Source of the DNA: Paenibacillus_E qinlingensis_A
GTDB taxonomy: Bacteria; Bacillota; Bacilli; Paenibacillales; NBRC-103111
Assembly: GCF_031455095.1 (NCBI RefSeq)
Contig: NZ_JAVDSB010000013.1
Span: 124,001 to 188,000 of the forward strand
Length of the DNA: 64,000 bases
Reading direction: 5' to 3'
Below, piece after piece: positions 59,215-64,000 of this stretch (position 1 is the first letter of the stretch; the number at the start of each line of letters is the position of its first letter). The position numbers and the translations under genes are program-made. The notes beneath the pieces were generated by a model. It had not been told where the DNA came from and made no database searches. It saw nothing but the letters and a program-made list of their open reading frames with translations.

Positions 59215-59904
59215 ATGGAAAGCTCAAGCCTGATGCTGCGAGAAATTCCGAACGATGAAAGACCGCGGGAGCGAATGCTCCAATTAGGAGCAGGGGCATT
59301 AAGTCATGCCGAACTGCTGGCTATCTTATTAAGGACAGGAACCGTATCGGAATCGGCGATCCATTTGGCAAGCCGGATTCTTAGTGAAAGCCGCGGGCTG
59401 CGCAACCTTGTTGATATGAGCAGGGACCAGCTCAAGCAAATCAAGGGGATTGGAGATGCGAAGGCGCTTCAAATTCTTGCGGGCATTGAGTTAGGTCGCA
59501 GGCTGGCTAAGAGCTCTTATGAGGAGCGGATTACGATTCGTTCTCCCAAAGATATTGCCAATCTCATGAGCGAGGAGCTTCGCTATTTACAGAAGGAGCA
59601 TTTCGTCTGTTTGTTTTTGAATACCAAAAATCATGTCATTGCACAAGAAACCTTATCGATGGGCAGCTTGAACGCGTCAATTGTTCACCCAAGAGAAGTT
59701 TTCCGTGCCGCGATTAAACGAAGCAGTGCCTCCATTATTTGTGTACATAATCATCCAAGTGGCGATCCCACACCAAGTCCGGAAGATATTAGTTTGACAA
59801 GTCGATTAGTAGAAGCTGGTACAATAATTGGTATTGAAGTGTTGGATCATGTTATCATTGGAGATCAGAGATTTATAAGTTTGAAGGAACAAGGCTTTAT
59901 GTAA
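59215..59904 (+). CDS. radC: RadC-family JAMM/MPN+ protein
   Basis: 229 residues. N-terminal helix-hairpin-helix-like part (about 20-95: LLRTGTVSESA, IKGIGDAKALQI) followed by a JAMM domain. The metal motif is Glu near 125 and HNHPSGDPTPSPED. Once thought a repair protein; its true biochemical role is unclear. Located just before mreB, as in many Firmicutes. The mreB promoter lies at its end. Confidence 0.94.
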   Translation: MESSSLMLREIPNDERPRERMLQLGAGALSHAELLAILLRTGTVSESAIHLASRILSESRGLRNLVDMSRDQLKQIKGIGDAKALQILAGIELGRRLAKSSYEERITIRSPKDIANLMSEELRYLQKEHFVCLFLNTKNHVIAQETLSMGSLNASIVHPREVFRAAIKRSSASIICVHNHPSGDPTPSPEDISLTSRLVEAGTIIGIEVLDHVIIGDQRFISLKEQGFM

Positions 59905-59910
59905 TATAAT
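59881..59910 (+). promoter_or_regulatory. Sigma-A promoter of mreB
   Basis: TTGAAG (59881-59886), 18-bp spacer, TATAAT (59905-59910), overlapping the end of radC and 31 bp before the mreB start. Confidence 0.75.
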
Positions 59911-59940
59911 AGAACACGCAACAGGAAAGGAGCCGTTTGT

Positions 59941-60975
59941 ATGTTTGGTGGTTTTACGAAAGATCTGGGAATTGATTTGGGTACTGCGAATACATTGGTT
60001 TATGTGAAAGGCAGAGGAATTATCGTTAGGGAACCCTCCGTGGTCGCCCTGCGTACCGATACAAAAACAATTGAAGCCGTAGGCGAATCCGCCAAAAAAA
60101 TGATTGGTCGTACACCTGGGAACATCCGCGCTGTTCGTCCGATGAAAGATGGTGTGATTGCCGATTTCGACACAACAGCAACGATGATTCGCTACTTTAT
60201 TCGACAAGCGCAGAAGCAGCGATGGTTATTTCCCCGTCATCCGAATGTGATGGTGTGTGTGCCTTCTGGGATTACTGCTGTCGAGAAGCGTGCCGTTGAA
60301 GATGCAACCAAGCAAGCAGGGGCAAGAGAGGCTTATACGATTGAGGAGCCGTTCGCTGCTGCGATTGGTGCGGATCTTCCTGTATGGGAGCCAACGGGGA
60401 GCATGGTTGTTGATATTGGCGGAGGTACGACGGAAGTGGCTGTTATCTCGCTTGGCGGTATTGTAACTAGCCGATCGATTCGTATCGCTGGTGACGAAAT
60501 GGATGAAGCTATTATTCAATATATTAAACGTACGTATAATCTCATGATCGGGGAGCGTACAGCAGAAACGTTGAAGATCGAAATTGGTTCTGCACTTAAC
60601 ACAGATAAGTCGGAATCGTTGGAAATTCGCGGTCGTGATCTTGTTAGCGGTTTACCCAAAACGATCAGTGTCACATCTGTCGAAATTACAGAATCATTGT
60701 CAGATACGGTAAGTGCAATTGTAGATGCGGTGAAGGTTACGCTGGAGAAATGTCCACCAGAGCTGTCGGCGGATATTATGGATCGCGGGATTGTGTTAAC
60801 TGGCGGCGGCGGATTACTTCGTAATCTGGATCGACTTCTAGCTAAAGAAACGGGAATGCCGGTCATGGTTGCCGAAAATCCATTGGATTGTGTAGCAATC
60901 GGAACGGGACGTGCCTTAGAGAATATTCATTTATTCAAAAATAAATCAGGATCTGGTTCGAGATACAAGGGTTAA
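59941..60975 (+). CDS. mreB: Rod shape-determining protein MreB
   Basis: 344 residues. Bacterial actin that guides lateral wall synthesis. Phosphate 1 loop is DLGIDLGTANTLVYV, phosphate 2 is VVDIGGGTTEVAVIS, and the adenosine motif is VLTGGGGLLRNLD near 285. An amphipathic membrane-binding start (MFGGFTKDLG) is present. GGAAAGGAG precedes the ATG. First gene of mreB-mreC-mreD-minC-minD. Confidence 0.97.
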   Translation: MFGGFTKDLGIDLGTANTLVYVKGRGIIVREPSVVALRTDTKTIEAVGESAKKMIGRTPGNIRAVRPMKDGVIADFDTTATMIRYFIRQAQKQRWLFPRHPNVMVCVPSGITAVEKRAVEDATKQAGAREAYTIEEPFAAAIGADLPVWEPTGSMVVDIGGGTTEVAVISLGGIVTSRSIRIAGDEMDEAIIQYIKRTYNLMIGERTAETLKIEIGSALNTDKSESLEIRGRDLVSGLPKTISVTSVEITESLSDTVSAIVDAVKVTLEKCPPELSADIMDRGIVLTGGGGLLRNLDRLLAKETGMPVMVAENPLDCVAIGTGRALENIHLFKNKSGSGSRYKG

Positions 60976-60996
60976 TATTCGTTAGAAGGTGCTAAT

Positions 60997-61860
60997 TTGT
61001 TTAAATTCATGGGTAATAAACGACTTATTTTTCTTATGTCCGGTTTAGTCTGTTTCTTTATCTTAATGGGACTAACACTTGGAAATCGAGGGCCAATGAC
61101 TTGGCCCGAGAAATTTGTCAAAGACTCCGTATCTTGGACGCAAGGACTCTTGTACAAGCCCGCTGCGCAGGTAGCGGGCTTCTTCGAAGACATCAGACAG
61201 CTGCGAGTCATTTATGAAGAAAACAAGACATTAAAGCTGACCCTTACGCAGTATGCACGAGATACACAGCGATTGAATGAGCTAGAGTCGCAAAACAAAC
61301 GTCTGATGGAATCGCTTGGCTTCACGGAACGCCAACGACAAGCTAACAACTATACATATCGGATTGCAGAAGTGGTCACTATTGATCCTGACCCATACAA
61401 CAGTACCGTAACAATTAATTTGGGTGATAAAGATGGGATCAAGGAGAATATGGCGGTCATGACAGTGGACGGCTTAGTAGGAAGAGTGAGCAAAGTATTC
61501 GGCTTTCACTCCAATGTACAGCTGCTGTCTGAGACGAATGATACGGATAACAACTCGAAAGCAATTGCCGTTACAGTTAAGGGGAATGAGACCCAGCCAT
61601 TTGGGATGATTGAATCGTATGATCCCAAAGTAGGCGAGCTAGTGATGAATAAGGTTGAACATGCAGATGACATGAAGGTTGGCGATACGATTATTACTTC
61701 TGGATTAGGACAGGTGTTTCCTAAGGGGATAGAAGTAGGAACAATCTCTTCGATTGGACCCGGGGAGTTCGGCATTACTTACAAAGTAATGGTGAAGCCA
61801 AAAGCCTCCTTTAACCGCATCCGTGAAGTGTTCGTCGTTGAAGTTCCGGAAGTGAAATGA
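60997..61860 (+). CDS. mreC: Rod shape-determining protein MreC
   Basis: 287 residues. One membrane helix (about 8-28), then a coiled coil (about 70-110: RVIYEENKTLKLTLTQ) and the beta-rich MreC domain (about 120-285: ADVVTIDPDPYNSTVTINLGDKDG, VKPKASFNRIREVFVVE). Acts outside the membrane and activates wall synthases. GAAGGTGC lies before the start codon, which is TTG. It ends 14 bp before mreD. Confidence 0.95.
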   Translation: MFKFMGNKRLIFLMSGLVCFFILMGLTLGNRGPMTWPEKFVKDSVSWTQGLLYKPAAQVAGFFEDIRQLRVIYEENKTLKLTLTQYARDTQRLNELESQNKRLMESLGFTERQRQANNYTYRIAEVVTIDPDPYNSTVTINLGDKDGIKENMAVMTVDGLVGRVSKVFGFHSNVQLLSETNDTDNNSKAIAVTVKGNETQPFGMIESYDPKVGELVMNKVEHADDMKVGDTIITSGLGQVFPKGIEVGTISSIGPGEFGITYKVMVKPKASFNRIREVFVVEVPEVK

Positions 61861-61874
61861 GGTGAGCCGACAAA

Positions 61875-62402
61875 ATGAATAGACATCTTTTATGGCTCAT
61901 CCTTCTCGGTTTGTTTATTCTTCAAGGAAGTTTAGTCGTATGGCTGCTGCCGTCCTCGTGGCAATCGATTGTCGTAGTAACACCGCACTTAACCTTGGTA
62001 TTTATCATGTTTATTGGACTTTTTCATCATCGTCATGCGGCATTAGTGTATGGATTGTTGTTTGGATTATTGCACGATTTCACCTACTATGGTGCGATGT
62101 TAGGCGTTTATTCGTTCAGCATGGGGCTTGTAGGTTATTTGGCTGGGCTTGCGCAGCGTAAACAGCCTAATCTAATTTTTTACAACTTGCTGATTACGAG
62201 CTTAGGTTTGTTAATATTTGAGTTTCTCAACTATGGGATCAATCGTCTATTCAAACTGATTGCTATCGATTTGAATTTTGCTCTCACCCATTACATGCTC
62301 CCAAGTGTTCTTTTCAATTTACTTGCAGCCTTAATTTGCTACGTTCCCATCCGCAAACTGCTTGAAGGCAAGCGACTTGCAGCTTCTGCAAAGGAAGATT
62401 AA
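61875..62402 (+). CDS. mreD: Rod shape-determining protein MreD
   Basis: 175 residues with five or six membrane helices and few polar residues, starting MNRHLLWLILLGLFILQG. The FGLLHDFTYYGAMLGVYSFSMGLVGYLAG region is typical. Works with MreC and RodA in the elongasome. GAGGTGAGC precedes the ATG. Confidence 0.9.
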   Translation: MNRHLLWLILLGLFILQGSLVVWLLPSSWQSIVVVTPHLTLVFIMFIGLFHHRHAALVYGLLFGLLHDFTYYGAMLGVYSFSMGLVGYLAGLAQRKQPNLIFYNLLITSLGLLIFEFLNYGINRLFKLIAIDLNFALTHYMLPSVLFNLLAALICYVPIRKLLEGKRLAASAKED

Positions 62403-62474
62403 TTTTCCAGATGAGAAGCAGGAGAATTTAGAACAGGGGCCGAAATGTATAGGTTGGGAGGTCGTCATGCCATT

Positions 62475-63134
62475 ATGTCTGTAGCGAAGCACCATGTGAT
62501 GATAAAAGGGGTCAAAGATGGCCTTGTATTTTTACTAAATGACGCATGCGATTGGCAAGAGCTGTTGCAAGAGCTGCAACATAAGCTTGAGAAAACGCAT
62601 CAACAAATATTAACGGGTCCTATTATTCACGTGAATGTCAAATTGGGCAATCGCGAGGCCACCGATGAGCAGAAAGAAGAGATCCGAGCTGTGATTAAGC
62701 AGAAAGGAAATCTCTTAATTCAATCCATCGAGAGTGAACCGCCTAAGGTGGAGATTCCACCCGAGCCCAAGGTTACCATGACTACGCTAAGAGGTATGAT
62801 TCGTTCGGGACAAACCCTTCACAATGAAGGTGATTTACTTTATTTAGGTGATGTTAACCCTGGTGGAATTATCACATCCACAGGGAACATTTACATAATG
62901 GGTTCACTTCGCGGTATGGCTCACGCGGGGTCAGAAGGGGATGAGACGGCAATCATTGCTGCCTCTCATATGCGTCCTACGCAGCTGCGTATTGCCGGAG
63001 TGATTAGCCGTTCACCAGATGAGTGGGGAATCGACGAGGCTTTCATGGAATTTGCGTATGTCAAAGATGGTAAAATGGAAATCGATAAGCTGCATCAGCT
63101 TCATCGGATTTGGCCGGAGGCTCCGCTCAAATAA
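62475..63134 (+). CDS. minC: Septum site-determining protein MinC
   Basis: 219 residues. The N-terminal FtsZ-inhibiting domain (1-100) starts HHVMIKGVKDGLVFLLND. The C-terminal beta-helix (about 112-205) has RSGQTLHNEGDLLYLGDVNPGG and IYIMGSLRGMAHAGSEGDE, which binds MinD. Start MSVAKHH has GGGAGG 12 nt upstream; starts further up in the frame (62445) look less likely. Followed after 43 bp by minD. Confidence 0.95.
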   Translation: MSVAKHHVMIKGVKDGLVFLLNDACDWQELLQELQHKLEKTHQQILTGPIIHVNVKLGNREATDEQKEEIRAVIKQKGNLLIQSIESEPPKVEIPPEPKVTMTTLRGMIRSGQTLHNEGDLLYLGDVNPGGIITSTGNIYIMGSLRGMAHAGSEGDETAIIAASHMRPTQLRIAGVISRSPDEWGIDEAFMEFAYVKDGKMEIDKLHQLHRIWPEAPLK

Positions 63135-63177
63135 CATTTTCAACATGTGGAAAAAAATTGTGTCTGGGGTGAGGAAT

Positions 63178-63972
63178 ATGGGAGAGGCTATCGTTGTCAC
63201 CTCTGGTAAAGGTGGCGTTGGTAAAACGACGACTTCAGCTAACTTGGGAACTGCACTTGCACTTCTGGGGAAGAAAGTATGCATGGTTGATACGGATATT
63301 GGGTTGCGTAATCTGGATGTTGTCATGGGATTAGAAAATCGGATTATCTATGATCTTGTGGACGTTGCGGAAGGTCGTTGCCGATTACCGCAGGCGTTAA
63401 TTAAAGATAAGCGATTTGACGAGTTGTATTTGTTGCCAGCCGCTCAAACGAAGGACAAGCATGCGGTATCTCCGGAACAGGTAAGGACCATTATTTTAGA
63501 GCTCAAAAATGATTTCGAATATGTCATCATTGACTGTCCAGCAGGGATTGAGCAGGGCTTTAAGAATGCGGTTGCTGGCGCGGATAAAGCAATCGTTGTC
63601 ACAACACCTGAGAATGCGGCTGTTCGCGATGCGGATCGCATTATTGGTCTTTTGGAGAATGAGAAAATATCTTCACCGAAGCTTGTCATTAATCGCATAC
63701 GCCCGCAAATGGTGAAAAAAGGCGAAATGCTGGATATCGATGAAATTTGCTCTGTGCTTGCTATAGATTTGTTAGGGATTGTGCCCGATGATGAGCATGT
63801 CATTAAGGCAGCTAATTTAGGTGAACCAACAGTGATGAATCCTTCATCTCGGGCAGCGATTGCGTATCGGAATATTGCTAGACGTATTGTCGGTGATACC
63901 GTTCCGCTAATGCAGCTAGAGGACAAAACCGGTTGGGTAAAACGAATGAAAAAGTTTATTGGAATAGGATGA
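63178..63972 (+). CDS. minD: Septum site-determining protein MinD
   Basis: 264 residues. Deviant Walker ATPase that carries MinC to the membrane. The deviant P-loop is TSGKGGVGKTTTSANLG, followed by VDTDIGLRNLDVVMGLE and VIIDCPAGIEQGF. The C-terminal amphipathic membrane-targeting helix (GWVKRMKKFIGIG) is complete. ATG 63178 follows GGGGTGAGG. Longer in-frame starts lie inside minC and are unlikely. Confidence 0.97.
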   Translation: MGEAIVVTSGKGGVGKTTTSANLGTALALLGKKVCMVDTDIGLRNLDVVMGLENRIIYDLVDVAEGRCRLPQALIKDKRFDELYLLPAAQTKDKHAVSPEQVRTIILELKNDFEYVIIDCPAGIEQGFKNAVAGADKAIVVTTPENAAVRDADRIIGLLENEKISSPKLVINRIRPQMVKKGEMLDIDEICSVLAIDLLGIVPDDEHVIKAANLGEPTVMNPSSRAAIAYRNIARRIVGDTVPLMQLEDKTGWVKRMKKFIGIG

Positions 63973-63979
63973 TTGTTCT

Positions 63980-64000
63980 GTGTTTGCCAAGCTGAAAAAC
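63980..64000 (+). CDS. Start of the next gene, cut by the window end
   Basis: A GTG at 63980 preceded by AGGATGA opens a frame (MFAKLKN) that runs off the window. Only seven codons are seen. RodA/FtsW or a SpoIVFA-type gene often follows minD in this group, but the sequence here cannot decide. Confidence 0.35.

Noticed and set aside
1..64000. CRISPR array or other regularly spaced repeats
   Set aside because: No set of three or more spaced repeats was found on reading; the only tandem repeats are those reported.

Overview
The window is a low-to-mid GC Firmicutes chromosome, most likely Paenibacillus or a close relative in the Paenibacillaceae. This rests on gene content and order, not on a database search. 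From about 7 kb onward the order follows the well-known Bacillus subtilis stretch gerE..gerM-rph-rdgB..ysoA-tig-clpX-lonB-lonA-engB-hemAXCDBL-spoVID-valS-folC..spoIIB-maf-radC-mreBCD-minCD. Extra genes are inserted: clpP next to clpX, ispG, speD, a siroheme gene, hemE-hemH-hemY and a Crp/Fnr regulator. Many genes belong to endospore formation (gerE, gerM, cwlD-like, lonB, spoVID, spoIIB, an asnO-length asparagine synthetase), so the organism is almost certainly a spore former.

Positions 1 to about 7072 look like the right-hand part of an integrated mobile element. They hold a YjcQ-like protein, a six-gene arsenic operon on the minus strand (arsC2-arsR-arsB-arsC1-arsI-phosphatase), a KfrA-like coiled-coil protein facing two tandem dyad operators, a 58-residue ORF, and a large serine recombinase translationally coupled to that ORF. 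About 70 bp after the recombinase stop the element ends inside the coding sequence of the sporulation regulator gerE. The first 50 codons of gerE, with a good candidate sigma-K promoter, lie at 7073-7222 and are fused to 20 foreign codons. The missing 3' part of gerE must lie left of the window. This layout matches sporulation-controlled intervening elements such as skin in sigK, SP-beta in spsM and especially gin in Bacillus cereus gerE. It is the most interesting thing in the window: a probable developmentally excised element carrying arsenic resistance.

7.4-24 kb: a hypothetical protein, a methyltransferase, an MBL-fold hydrolase and a protein with a duplicated PgpA/YutG domain. Then come gerM-rph-rdgB, an asparagine synthetase, two tiny genes (one DUF4023-like), a soluble PAS chemoreceptor, tRNA-Arg(UCU), and ysoA-tig-clpP-clpX-ispG followed by a divergent polysaccharide deacetylase.

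24-31.6 kb: a CwlD-like amidase, lonB, lonA, engB, an unknown conserved gene, and speD with a structured leader.

32-44.7 kb: a nearly complete haem pathway from glutamyl-tRNA to haem. One run is hemA-hemX-sirC-hemC-cobA/hemD-hemB. A second unit is hemE-hemH-hemY, behind its own terminator and promoter-like region. A Crp/Fnr regulator is divergent from hemL.

44.8-64 kb: a phosphodiester glycosidase with a Pro/Thr tail, a 37-residue membrane peptide coupled to an RluD-type pseudouridine synthase, spoVID, T-box-valS, folC, murC, spoIIB, an SLH-anchored amidase, maf, an Rrf2 regulator, radC, mreBCD and minCD. The window ends a few codons into a probable next gene.
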